Source: Gammaproteobacteria bacterium (GTDB taxonomy: Bacteria; Pseudomonadota; Gammaproteobacteria; Francisellales; CACEW01). From it: 64,000 nucleotides of DNA. Below the pieces are notes generated by a model, which was not told the origin of the DNA, searched no databases, and saw nothing but the letters and a program-made list of their open reading frames with translations. Shown here piece by piece: positions 8,538 to 17,113 of this stretch. The stretch covers positions 62,001 through 126,000 of the forward strand of contig JAUSAW010000015.1 of NCBI GenBank assembly GCA_030652335.1. Direction: 5' to 3'. Position numbers and translations under genes: made by a program. The first letter of the stretch is position 1. Every line of letters begins with the position of its first letter.

Positions 8538-9002
8538 TTACTTTCGGGGTTCAAGGGCGCTCCCAGCATAATGATTGTTAATTGTAGCATTACCACTAAT
8601 TGATAATGCCGTTGAGCCAGAATTATTACTAGCCACTTGACGTATATCTGGGGTTGTTGAGGGAATATCAGATACTGGTGATGAATCTCGAGTTGCTGCA
8701 GCCGTTGGCAAAAAGTCTGCCCGCTCAGCTGCAGCGTTTGAGGACCGAAAGTACAAATAGATTAATGAAACTGCACACCCCGCCACCACCAAAAGTGTTA
8801 AAGCATAATTGCCATCACCACTTGCATCGATTCCTTTCGAACCTGGAGCGCTCACCAGACTGGCCATTGGCTGGTCCCCTACCGCTGTTAAACCAGTTGA
8901 ACGTGTCACTGTTCCTGCTATTGTAGCATCTACTGTTGGGGCTTTTGGAAAAAAACTGCTAAAAAACCCTCGTGTGCTAGTCGGCTCAATTTGCTTTGGC
9001 AT
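8538..9002 (-). CDS. N-terminal membrane segment of the split STAND protein
   Basis: This 154-residue frame starts at ATG 9002, downstream of an AAGGAAT site. It has one transmembrane helix at about 66-85 (YALTLLVVAGCAVSLIYLYF) and, near the end, ISGNATINNHY. A GNxTINN-type motif commonly sits just ahead of the NB-ARC domain in bacterial STAND proteins. The frame ends TAA 8538-8540 inside the in-frame upstream extension of the ATPase frame. A one-base change near 8540 would fuse the two into one protein of about 1,260 residues: membrane helix, linker motif, NB-ARC, TPR. I read this as a recent frameshift; two translationally coupled subunits are the alternative. Confidence 0.72.
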   Translation of the reverse strand: MPKQIEPTSTRGFFSSFFPKAPTVDATIAGTVTRSTGLTAVGDQPMASLVSAPGSKGIDASGDGNYALTLLVVAGCAVSLIYLYFRSSNAAAERADFLPTAAATRDSSPVSDIPSTTPDIRQVASNNSGSTALSISGNATINNHYAGSALEPRK

Positions 9003-9186
9003 AGTGAATTCCTTATTAATTTAATCCCATATAATAATGTATAAATTTACTTAAATAAATAGCAAGCTATTTTAAATTAGGAGCTAAAAATGCCGATTAA
9101 TGCTTTGAACACGACCATGGATTGAAAAATAAAAGGAATCATAATGTTTAGAGCAGCGCTGGCTATATTAGCAGCAGGGAGCGCCG

Positions 9187-9327
9187 TTAAACCAGTTGAA
9201 GCATAGCATCCTGAAGCAAGGACTCAACATTGATAAAATAATCACTTCTGTCTTTCAGACTGATTAAATGTTTACGAGCTAAGGAACGAATTACTGACCA
9301 TATAATCGCATTAGCAATCACCAAAAC
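9187..9327 (-). pseudogene. C-terminal relic of an AAA+ ATPase (copy 3)
   Basis: The frame reads VIRSLARKHLISLKDRSDYF and ends at a stop at 9187. It aligns with the C-terminus of the ATPase at 10184-10963 (SIRTLTRKNLIGQQDRSNYF). Everything upstream of this tail is missing. It continues in frame from the TAG that ends the small gene at 9328-9540, so that gene probably lost its original end or was joined to this relic by deletion. The rest of 9003-9186 is intergenic. Confidence 0.7.
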
Positions 9328-9540
9328 CTATTTGAAAATATTTATAATTTTAACAAAAAAGCTATTTCGCTTTTTCGCTAAAGCAGCTAATTCTTGATCA
9401 GATATAATTACACCATTAATTGAATACCAATTCGGGATACCTAGGCGACGGTTTTCTTCCTGGGCAATTTTAACAGAGGCATTACCTATGCTTAAATATC
9501 TTGCAAACTTTTGATAAGCTTCCGCGCTTAATCTGCTCAT
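9328..9540 (-). CDS. Small protein paired with a zeta-toxin-like kinase
   Basis: This 70-residue protein reads SAEAYQKFARYLSIGNAS early on and then RRLGIPNWYSINGVI. A G-I-P, aromatic, N-G-x-I arrangement is seen in small partners encoded beside zeta-toxin-like P-loop kinases. Its ATG overlaps the stop of the kinase frame as TAATG, so translation was probably coupled. The C-terminal residues (KKRNSFFVKIINIFK) may be derived from neighbouring sequence, because the relic at 9187-9327 follows in the same frame. Antitoxin-like function is inferred from position only. Confidence 0.5.
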   Translation of the reverse strand: MSRLSAEAYQKFARYLSIGNASVKIAQEENRRLGIPNWYSINGVIISDQELAALAKKRNSFFVKIINIFK

Positions 9541-10106
9541 TATTGTTCCTTAATAGACTTAAATTTTTTCATTAAATTATGCGAAATTATTTCTACTTCA
9601 TCGCCTTCACCAAATGCGACAGGCTCATATTCTCTATAAAGATTATAATACAATGTCCAGGTAGAAACCATTTTGCTGTAAATTTCAAAATTACTATAGG
9701 ACCTATAGAACCGCCTGGTTATATCTAATGCCGGTACAAAATGCCCACCTTTTGCCACCCGCTCTTGTACCCTATCTATACAAAGACTGGGGCTATCCAA
9801 AAACAAATAAACCAGGTCAAGTTGGTAACCTAAATCTTTGGCTATACTTATATATTTCTTTTAAGATAAGCCTGACAATGTTGATTCGATAATTAAGCTT
9901 GTTCTTGCATCTAAATATTCCAAAAGTCTTTTACTGAATATCCGCCCAGCTTGAAAAGCATGTTCTGTTGGATTTTTTGGGTCTAACTCATAGGCAATCG
10001 CATCTGCCCCCAGATAAATCAAAGGCTCGTGTTATAAATACTCATAAGCAAAAGTGGTTTTGCCTGAGCCATTAGGGCCGCCTATCACGATAAGTTTGGG
10101 TTGCAT
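9540..10106 (-). pseudogene. Zeta-toxin-like P-loop kinase, broken by two in-frame stops
   Basis: Reading from ATG 10106, the protein opens MQPKLIVIGGPNGSGKTTFA with a perfect Walker A motif (GPNGSGKT). It meets TAA at codon 25, continues as an intact kinase frame (YLGADAIAYELDP, SLIIESTLSG), meets a second TAA at codon 82, and then reads on as LFLDSPSLCIDRVQERVAKG to the end at 9540. Both stops are in the same frame and no frameshift is needed. Proteins of this family phosphorylate small molecules such as UDP-sugars, or have unknown targets. Loss of the kinase while its partner stays open suggests decay of a toxin-type module. Confidence 0.82.
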
Positions 10107-10183
10107 AGCCATTCTTTGGGTTATTTGCCTATTGCAATCTTAGAGCCATTTCACATTATTAGCAAAATTTAAAATGATGGCTA

Positions 10184-11040
10184 TTACATTTTAGACATCA
10201 TAATCCAACTTTTAAAATTTGGGTCATCAACAAAGTAGTTACTTCTATCTTGTTGACCTATCAAATTTTTGCGAGTCAATGTTCGTATAGATGATTGTAT
10301 CGTCGATAGCTCTATTTTTTGTATGCCTAACTGTTTCGCTATGTTTGATTTTGTGGAAGCGCTAAAAAGTCCTTTATCACCCTTAGCTATTAACACTAGC
10401 ATTACCTGCTCAAGGTTTGAAATAACCTCCCAAGTTTCGACATATTTTCGATCATCTGAAATTTCCGTCAACAATTGCTCTTTGGCTTCATCAATTTTTA
10501 AACTTGGATTTAGCGCCAACCTTTCTGCTAAAGATCGAGCAAGTTGTGTAACTTGCTGAAACTCCTCAAAAGCCGTCCATAATAAACTTTTATCGAGGGT
10601 ATGCGTGGTTACTGTTTTGAAAATATCAGCCAAATGATCAGTGAATCCCCTATCAAGTTTTGGGAAATCAATATTTTGACCGAAGTGAAAAAGCGGTGCT
10701 TTAGACTGTGAAAACATTCTTCTTAAAGCGCTTTGCGATGAGCCTGTAAAAATAACTTTTATTTTATCTTTATTGATATCTAAACCGGTTCTAAATCCTG
10801 CTATCAAATTTGCGTTTTTGGCTTCAGCAAGAGTTTGAACTTCATCCATCAATAAAAGTAATTTTGTTTTCTTAGCAATTTCATTTAGTAATTCTTTTAA
10901 ATCATATTCAATCTTTCTAGGATCTCGTAGTTCTATACTGCCACCAACACCAGTGTTAATCACTAGCTTTTAATGAGACTTTGGAAATTTGATTTAAGAA
11001 AGAAGCTGAGCTTTTAATCAAACCCTTTTCTTCTGCAAAT
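10184..11040 (-). pseudogene. AAA+ ATPase, N-terminally truncated and frameshifted (copy 1)
   Basis: The open part (10184-10963, GTG start without a convincing ribosome-binding site) has a Walker B motif LLLLMDEVQTL, a sensor strand VIFTGSS and a C-terminal winged-helix-like region. There is no Walker A motif. Upstream, 10964-11040 reads KFAEEKGLIKSSASFLNQIS in another frame, the expected preceding segment, so there is a frameshift near 10960. The P-loop region is then cut off where the gene ending at 11042 begins. Two further relics of the same family lie at 9187-9327 and 18198-18566. Intact relatives are archaeal-type AAA ATPases of unclear function. Confidence 0.75.
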
Positions 11041-11041
11041 T

Positions 11042-11791
11042 TTAATAACTTACAGGCCGCTCCTTAAGAAATCTATTATCGCTACCTGTAAAAAATAGCA
11101 TTGTCCCTCTAGCTGCAGAATATTCGACAGAACCAAGATTACAGTTAAATACCTGAACCTCACTGCCATCATGACGCTCAAATGGAACAGGCCGTGCTTC
11201 GCATATAACAATATTTGCACTTACAATAACCTCTAACTCTGCTTCATCCCCTTTACATTCAAGGAAAAATGGCGCTATAAGCTTGGGCAATACTTCTATC
11301 CTAGTGCCGGTTAATGTATGAGTGTCACTAAAGGGCTGCCCTGCTGTGAATTCTATATGATCAATTGTGCAGGTAGTGCTATGATCTGGGTTATCTCTTA
11401 TAAGAATCTCTGTCGCTATGGTGGCTGTGTTTGGAACGGCAGAATCCAAATGAGGAAGCCCAAAAGTATTGATAAATAAATGCTTATAAGGATACGTGCC
11501 TGAACTATTCATTTCCATTCCATCAATAGGCAAACCGTCGACTTCTATCCTACTATCAGGCATGGGAGGAATGCGCGTAAAACCATATACACAGCCTCCG
11601 ATTGCTGCAGCAACTGCTAGAGCAACTAAGCCAATACAAGAATTTTTTTTCCAAGGCTTATCCAAATAGCCTGGGGCAGCAGTTATTGCTACATCTCGCA
11701 CACTGGCAGTCGGCTCAGTACCGTAACCTCCAGCTGAAAGGGTTGCATCTTTTAGCAAAACATCTTCTTCAGTTCGTGATTTTTTTTTCAT
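11042..11791 (-). CDS. Hypothetical single-pass membrane protein
   Basis: This 249-residue protein has a charged cytoplasmic N-terminus (MKKKSRTEED), one transmembrane helix at about 53-72 (CIGLVALAVAAAIGGCVYGF) and a C-terminal domain with four cysteines (in TTCTID, FLECKG, VICEAR and FNCNLG). The C-terminal domain is likely periplasmic, with possible disulfides. I do not recognise the family. It ends directly against the AAA relic, and its own promoter probably lies in 11792-11880. Confidence 0.65.
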   Translation of the reverse strand: MKKKSRTEEDVLLKDATLSAGGYGTEPTASVRDVAITAAPGYLDKPWKKNSCIGLVALAVAAAIGGCVYGFTRIPPMPDSRIEVDGLPIDGMEMNSSGTYPYKHLFINTFGLPHLDSAVPNTATIATEILIRDNPDHSTTCTIDHIEFTAGQPFSDTHTLTGTRIEVLPKLIAPFFLECKGDEAELEVIVSANIVICEARPVPFERHDGSEVQVFNCNLGSVEYSAARGTMLFFTGSDNRFLKERPVSY

Positions 11792-11861
11792 TAATTTCTT
11801 CCCGGTCTATTTATCTAAAGCGATTTCATTGTAGATTATGAGGTAAATGATGCTATAAAAA

Positions 11862-11879
11862 TACCGTATAAATACGGTA
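11862..11879. promoter_or_regulatory. 18-bp inverted repeat upstream of 11042-11791
   Basis: The arms TACCGTAT and ATACGGTA are separated by two bases, about 70 bases upstream of the membrane-protein start and 100 bases downstream of the PhzF-like gene. The short loop and lack of a T-run argue against a terminator. An operator is possible but unproven. Confidence 0.35.
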
Positions 11880-11978
11880 AGCTGCAGGGTGATTTATCCC
11901 GTATACATCTGCCAAATCATATAAAGCCGGTATGCATAAACCTAGTAAGGGGATGAAGCTCTTGCCCTTGGTATAGCT

Positions 11979-12767
11979 TCAATCCCTATCCAGATTTAAT
12001 CGACCTTGCATATAAAGCACAGCCTGGCCTTTTAAATAGACCCGATCCGCTTTTACCTCACAGTGAACTTTACCTAACCTTGCCGACAGCTGTTCTGCAT
12101 AGAGCTGACTTTTTCCTAATTTTTCAGCCCAATACGGAGCTAGCATGCAATGGGCCGAACCTGTTACAGGGTCTTCATTCACCCCAACTTGCGGGCCAAA
12201 CCAGCGTGATACAAAATCAGCTTGTAATCCTTTTGCCGTCACCACCAAACCGCGAGATGGAAGTGCTGCTATAATCTCAAGCTTTGGCTGCAAAACGCGA
12301 ATTTGTGCTTCGCTTTCGAGGATAATCATATAATCTTCACTTTTATATAGTTCAGTGCAATTCAGCCCTAAAGCCTCGTTAATCAAGAGGTTTTCAGGAC
12401 AGGATTGATAAGATACTTTAGGAAAATCTAAGATTAACCACTCCCCGCTTCGAACGACCTTTAATACTCCACTCTTACTGGTAAAGGTAATCTGCTGGGC
12501 GGATTTTTCTAGATAATTAAAGATAACAAATGCGGCGGCTAATGTGGCATGCCCACACAAGGCTACTTCTACGGCAGGTGTAAACCAGCGTATATGATAG
12601 CCTTGCTCAGTTTTAACAATAAATGCCGTTTCGGAGAGATTATTTTCCATGGCGATTTTTTGCATTAAGTCAGGCTCTAAGCTTTCTTCAAGCAGGCAAA
12701 CTGCCGCAGGATTGCCTGCAAATAGTCGATCTGTAAATGCATCGACAACGTATACTTCAATACTCAT
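11979..12767 (-). CDS. PhzF-family isomerase/epimerase
   Basis: This 262-residue protein has the family length. The N-terminal half contains VVDAFTDRLFAGNPAAVCLL and NNLSETAF, where the glutamate (about residue 45) is the family's catalytic acid/base. ALCGHATLAAA and, in the second half, NEDPVTGSAHC are the paired family signatures. PhzF proteins are twin-domain enzymes that isomerise small cyclic or amino-acid-like substrates. Only some act in phenazine synthesis, and no phenazine genes are present here. It follows the LysR gene and a membrane protein on the same strand with gaps of about 130-140 bases. Substrate unknown. Confidence 0.88.
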   Translation of the reverse strand: MSIEVYVVDAFTDRLFAGNPAAVCLLEESLEPDLMQKIAMENNLSETAFIVKTEQGYHIRWFTPAVEVALCGHATLAAAFVIFNYLEKSAQQITFTSKSGVLKVVRSGEWLILDFPKVSYQSCPENLLINEALGLNCTELYKSEDYMIILESEAQIRVLQPKLEIIAALPSRGLVVTAKGLQADFVSRWFGPQVGVNEDPVTGSAHCMLAPYWAEKLGKSQLYAEQLSARLGKVHCEVKADRVYLKGQAVLYMQGRLNLDRD

Positions 12768-12906
12768 TTCATTCTCTTCTTAGCCGTACGCTTGTAAATA
12801 GACAAGACCCCATCTTTAAAAAGCAATGTAGCCCTTACTATATTTCTAGAGATCTATTTTGTTATAAAAATTACGCTAACCGACGGGATGCTCATCCACG
12901 CCTGCC

Positions 12907-13758
12907 TCAGACAGGACTTATTGCAAGCGGTTCTGCTAGTTCTTTATTTTGATCAAGATTGGCATTGGCAAGCCATTTTAAATATCCAGCGCTTGTATGA
13001 TAGAGTCTTGGTTCAGCGATCGCCGGACGATGCAGCACTTCTTGAATAAATAATGTATTCATAGCAGCGAAAAGCGCAATGGTTAGGCTGACCATAGCTG
13101 CATAAAATGGAGATTCCGTTGCCATTCCTGTCATAGCTAATCCCGCCGCCAATAGCATTGCCAATGCTAGATAATGTGTCCCTCGTTTAGAAGACCCAGG
13201 CATCACCTTATGCATATCGGATATCGCCACCGTCCCAATCGTAGCCAGCATAACGGGAGGAATATAATGCGCAATTGAGGCATTAGCAATTCCTAACGCA
13301 CTTAATCCCTGAATAGAAAACCCCAAACCTGAAATTAAATAAGCACTTAGATTTCTTCTTCCTGTTATCGTGAATAAGTCAATGCTGGAATCTTTTTCTA
13401 ACCTTAATAAACCAAAACATAGCATGGCCATTCCAATACCAAGCGTCTCAATGCATGGATAGAGTGAAGCAAATGCAGGGTCTACTAACTTCAATGCACT
13501 GGTAGATAATGCAAATAATAATCCTAATAATGCAACGAGTCGCTCAGGACGTGGCTTATGAATCACCATCCAGTCAAATAATAAACCCGATAGAGTAAAA
13601 AGTGTAAAGGCCGACATATTACCCATTGGCTGTGCGCGCATTAAAAACTGAGAGCTTGTAATAGCTCCATATACCCCCAGCCCTGTAGTCATTGTCGCTG
13701 TGGCAATGCCACTTACTTGCAAACCCAGCATAATCTTTTCTTTTGTTGAACGTGGCAT
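12907..13758 (-). CDS. Hypothetical polytopic membrane protein (about 8 helices)
   Basis: This 283-residue protein is rich in Gly, Ala, Leu and Met and shows about eight hydrophobic segments across residues 10-245, ending in a polar tail (NANLDQNKELAEP). An AAGGAGATAATT site lies upstream of ATG 13758. I see no transporter signature and do not recognise the family. It lies between a LysR regulator and a PhzF-like enzyme on the same strand, so the three may be co-regulated. Confidence 0.7.
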   Translation of the reverse strand: MPRSTKEKIMLGLQVSGIATATMTTGLGVYGAITSSQFLMRAQPMGNMSAFTLFTLSGLLFDWMVIHKPRPERLVALLGLLFALSTSALKLVDPAFASLYPCIETLGIGMAMLCFGLLRLEKDSSIDLFTITGRRNLSAYLISGLGFSIQGLSALGIANASIAHYIPPVMLATIGTVAISDMHKVMPGSSKRGTHYLALAMLLAAGLAMTGMATESPFYAAMVSLTIALFAAMNTLFIQEVLHRPAIAEPRLYHTSAGYLKWLANANLDQNKELAEPLAISPV

Positions 13759-13888
13759 AATTATCTCCTTTTAATTGCCATAGGCATCAGCAATGTACTG
13801 ATAAAAGAAATAATATTGCATACTATAAAATTAATTAATGGCCATTTTGCAGATTGATTATTGATATAATTGCCAATAATAAACTCGG

Positions 13889-14767
13889 CTACTGCGAGGA
13901 AAACTTTTGAAGGAAAAAATCGATAAAAGCACGAATTTTTGGATCGAGATACCGATTGGCTCGATAATAAAGATAGACCGGATAATCTACCTCACCATAA
14001 CTGGGTAAAATCTTAACGAGCCGGCCCGCCTTAAGTGCTTGCTCTACCCTAAAATTCAATATTTTAATTATACCAAGGCCATTAATAGCAGCTTGCTTCA
14101 TCATTGAGGAATCATTTAACCATAGTACCGGATTGATATGTAAGGGTGCATGGTTTCTAAAAGTAAGCTGATCAGCTGGTCTACGTATAGTATGGACTAT
14201 AATGCGATGATTAATTAAATCAGTGGGCTTAAGAGGCGTACCATATTGAGCTAAATACTTAGGCGACGCACAATATATAAATTCACTCGACATAATACGT
14301 TTGCGTACGGAATCTGCTGGCCCATCCCCTAAGGTACCAAAGATGATATCTGAGGATTCCAGGGTAAAATCCGGAACAAACTCACCAAGATTTAGGTGTA
14401 GCGCAATTTTCGGATAGGTCTGCATAAATTCTGCTAAATGCGGTTCGACCAACCACCTAGCAAAATACCGGTGAAGCGATACAGTTAGCTTGCCCGATGG
14501 CTCACTCTGACTCTGGGCTATAAGGCTTTCTGTGGCATCAAACTGCTCGAGGAGTTTTTTGGCTTCAACATAATAAAGGTCTCCAATCTCAGTAAGCTTT
14601 AAGCGACGAGTCGTTCTTATAATGAGTTGAATGCCAAGCTCGGCCTCTAAGGCATTAATCTGCCGGGTTATAGTGGCTGGTGCTGTCTTGAGTTTTTTCG
14701 CTGCATTGATAAAGCTATTTTGTTCCACAACGCTAACAAAAGTATAGATGCGATCCAGCTTGCTCAT
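13889..14767 (-). CDS. LysR-family transcriptional regulator
   Basis: Taking the internal ATG at 14767 gives a 292-residue protein that starts MSKLDRIYTFVSVVEQNSF, the normal beginning of the LysR winged helix-turn-helix. The longer frame from 14839 adds 24 hydrophobic residues that do not fit the family. The HTH runs through SFINAAKKLKTAPATITRQI, followed by LEAELGIQLIIRTTRRLKLT. The rest (about 90-290) is the periplasmic-binding-protein-like effector domain. These proteins bind a small inducer and usually control a nearby operon; the likely targets here are the genes at 12907-13758 and 11979-12767 downstream. Confidence 0.9.
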   Translation of the reverse strand: MSKLDRIYTFVSVVEQNSFINAAKKLKTAPATITRQINALEAELGIQLIIRTTRRLKLTEIGDLYYVEAKKLLEQFDATESLIAQSQSEPSGKLTVSLHRYFARWLVEPHLAEFMQTYPKIALHLNLGEFVPDFTLESSDIIFGTLGDGPADSVRKRIMSSEFIYCASPKYLAQYGTPLKPTDLINHRIIVHTIRRPADQLTFRNHAPLHINPVLWLNDSSMMKQAAINGLGIIKILNFRVEQALKAGRLVKILPSYGEVDYPVYLYYRANRYLDPKIRAFIDFFLQKFSSQ

Positions 14768-14904
14768 AGTTGATTCTATATTATGTAATGATATAGATAA
14801 TATAGGTATAACTACGATTAAAATCAATAATATTAACAAGCCCTAAGCTTACTAAATTTCATGGAGTAGCTTGGCAGAAAATGAAATTGAAATATGGCAA
14901 GAAA

Positions 14905-14935
14905 TGAAAAAAGCAGATAGAAAATCTGCTTTTTA
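14905..14935 (-). terminator. Rho-independent terminator, probably bidirectional
   Basis: The stem AAGCAGA/TCTGCTT has a 7-base loop and A/T runs on both sides. On the minus strand it ends in six Ts and lies about 130 bases past the repeat-protein gene that ends at 15065. Confidence 0.7.
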
Positions 14936-15064
14936 ATTAAACGGTGTTAGCCCTAACACTATTTTAGCTTTTGCAAATTAAAAATTGTTCGATTCTTTCA
15001 GAATCAAGCCAACCTAGTCGAATTAGCATATCTATCTCTATAGGCAAGCCATGTTGTAACTTGG

Positions 15065-16858
15065 TCATTCTTTGCCGGGGGGAGGCATTCCTGCAGGTTT
15101 GGCTGTTGCGCTAGGATACCCTAGAGATGTCCAAAATACCGCAGCCACCGAATCAGGGAATATACCTAAAAAGGTGCCCGCCTTCTCTTCACTCTCAGCC
15201 GGGTCTAAAGCGTCTCCTGTATGAATATGCCTCCTTAACATATCATGAAGAACCTTTCTCGATTCCGGTTTTTTACAGATCGGCACAAGCTTTAGCACAT
15301 CATCCCAATTACTTAAGAGTTCTGGCATCGTGTCCCTCTCACTCTGAGGTCCACTGTAAAGTAAGCCAACATATTGCATCAGCCTATCCTCATTCAAGAG
15401 AGGATCTAAGGCGTCATTTGAACCTCTATGTTCCCACAATAAATTAACCAGATAAGGATACGCCCCTGGAATCTTATCATAACAAACCTTTAAAAATTTA
15501 GAAAAGTTAGTCACATCGTTCCAATCTTTTAAATACTTTCCAGCAAGCTCTTTAAAATAAGCAAACGCATCGGGCAACTGCTTCCATAAGTATCTAAAGT
15601 TATCCAATTGAGCTTCAGATGAAAGAAGATCTAAGCTATCGTTCTTACCCATATGCGCACATACTTGATCAATAAGCCAAGGAAGGGCTTGTGGAATTTT
15701 TCCGTCCTTATGAAGATGTATAATAAATATACCGATAAAACTGTTAATACTGTCAATATTGTTAATCTTGTTGTCTAAAGGAAAATATTCTTTAGCATGA
15801 GTTTGAATGTATGAAAACAACCATTCCCTCACCTTTTGGTCAGTAACAAAGCTATGCGCAAATGTTCCTAGGCTTATCCAGTCACCAGGGGGGAGAAGTT
15901 GACCTGCATTTTCTTGAACATATTTCGAAAACAACTCTTTTACTGGGCCTTCCGAAGCCCAATTGGAGAAAGTTCTAAGGCCATCCCAAAAAAATTCATA
16001 CTTTTCATAGGCATCTCCACGGAGAGTGGCTGCCAAAACAGGCGCATCTTTCAATTCCGTTAACTTATGATCTAAAGATTTACTAATAGTCCCAAGAAGC
16101 CAAGCTTGAGTCTCATGGTCCCCGTTAAATGCGTGATAAATACTTAAGATATTGCCCCACCCTTCATCTATTTTTATAAGACCCTCAGCATGTGCCTTAA
16201 CATGATCAGAAAGCCAGTTCATCGCGGTCGGATCAGAATAGAAACACTTGGAATAAGAATGAACATCTTCCCCAGTATTTAAAAAGGCAAGGGCTCTTTC
16301 CTGCACATGTTTAGCAAGCCAAGCTTGAGTCTCAGTCTGCTCTTTGAAAGCGAGATGAATTCTTGAGATATTCTCCCATCCTCTATCTATTTTTATAAGA
16401 TCCTCAGCATGCGCCTTAACATACTCAAACAGCGAGTTCATTGCAGTCGAATCAGTGTGGAAATTCTCGAAATAAGAATAAATATCCTCGCCGGTTTTTA
16501 AAAAGACATCGCCTTTTTCCTGCACATGATTAGCAAGCCAATCTTGAGTCTCACGGTCCCCTTTAAATGCGCGATAAATTCTTGAGATATCCTGCCACCC
16601 TCCATAGACACCCCGCCAATCTTTCTCTATTTTTATAAGATCCTTAGCATGCTCCTTAACATAAACAGAAAGCCAGTCCATCGCGGTCGAATCAGTGTGG
16701 AAACACTCGGAATAAGAGTAAACATCCCCCCCTGTTTTTAAAAAGGTATCGGCCTTGGCTTGCACTTGCTCAAGAATTCGAGCCTTTCCTTCCAGATCAG
16801 ATTTGGCGTAAGCCTCTTTGATAGAGCGCCAAGTATTGCCAATTTCGCTTCCTAACAT
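15065..16858 (-). CDS. Protein with three tandem repeats of about 75 residues, effector candidate
   Basis: ATG 16858 follows a strong AGGAGAG site and gives 597 residues; the longer frame from 16945 adds 29 residues without such a site. Residues about 39-118, 119-191 and 192-258 are three copies of one unit: F-L-x-T-G-x-D, then YS, HTDSTAM, a W or F helix, A-x-LIKI, W-x-x-I-x-x-I-x-x-A-F, then T-Q-x-W-L. The remainder is helical and ends in a proline-rich tail (AKPAGMPPPGKE). There is no signal peptide or membrane helix. I do not recognise the family. Cytoplasmic repeat proteins of this kind in intracellular bacteria are often secreted effectors; that is inference. Confidence 0.72.
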   Translation of the reverse strand: MLGSEIGNTWRSIKEAYAKSDLEGKARILEQVQAKADTFLKTGGDVYSYSECFHTDSTAMDWLSVYVKEHAKDLIKIEKDWRGVYGGWQDISRIYRAFKGDRETQDWLANHVQEKGDVFLKTGEDIYSYFENFHTDSTAMNSLFEYVKAHAEDLIKIDRGWENISRIHLAFKEQTETQAWLAKHVQERALAFLNTGEDVHSYSKCFYSDPTAMNWLSDHVKAHAEGLIKIDEGWGNILSIYHAFNGDHETQAWLLGTISKSLDHKLTELKDAPVLAATLRGDAYEKYEFFWDGLRTFSNWASEGPVKELFSKYVQENAGQLLPPGDWISLGTFAHSFVTDQKVREWLFSYIQTHAKEYFPLDNKINNIDSINSFIGIFIIHLHKDGKIPQALPWLIDQVCAHMGKNDSLDLLSSEAQLDNFRYLWKQLPDAFAYFKELAGKYLKDWNDVTNFSKFLKVCYDKIPGAYPYLVNLLWEHRGSNDALDPLLNEDRLMQYVGLLYSGPQSERDTMPELLSNWDDVLKLVPICKKPESRKVLHDMLRRHIHTGDALDPAESEEKAGTFLGIFPDSVAAVFWTSLGYPSATAKPAGMPPPGKE

Positions 16859-17113
16859 ACTTCTCTCCTTTTTATATAAATATAGACGAATATTGTACAA
16901 AAGAATAACCTGATAAGCAAAAGATCTTGGCTCTGCCCCGATCAAGAGGGCACTTTAACGATAGGAAAAATAATGGCAAGGATCGGTTTTAATGATATAC
17001 CTATTTAACAACTAGGCCTCAATCAGATGAAGATTTTTTGATAGGCGGCTATATTACTAAAATATTGATTACGATTATGTTAAGACAAATTATCACAATT
17101 AGGAGCAACCATA

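Noticed and set aside
8530-8553. Programmed -1 frameshift joining the two STAND frames
   Set aside because: The overlap shows no slippery X-XXY-YYZ heptamer or clear downstream structure. A simple frameshift mutation or independent start is more economical, so recoding is only mentioned as an alternative.
9144-9206. Plus-strand 20-codon frame MFRAALAILAAGSAVKPVEA with a good ribosome-binding site
   Set aside because: It overlaps the AAA relic on the other strand, is very short and has no homologue that I recognise. It could be the start of a lost secreted protein, but I cannot support it as a gene.
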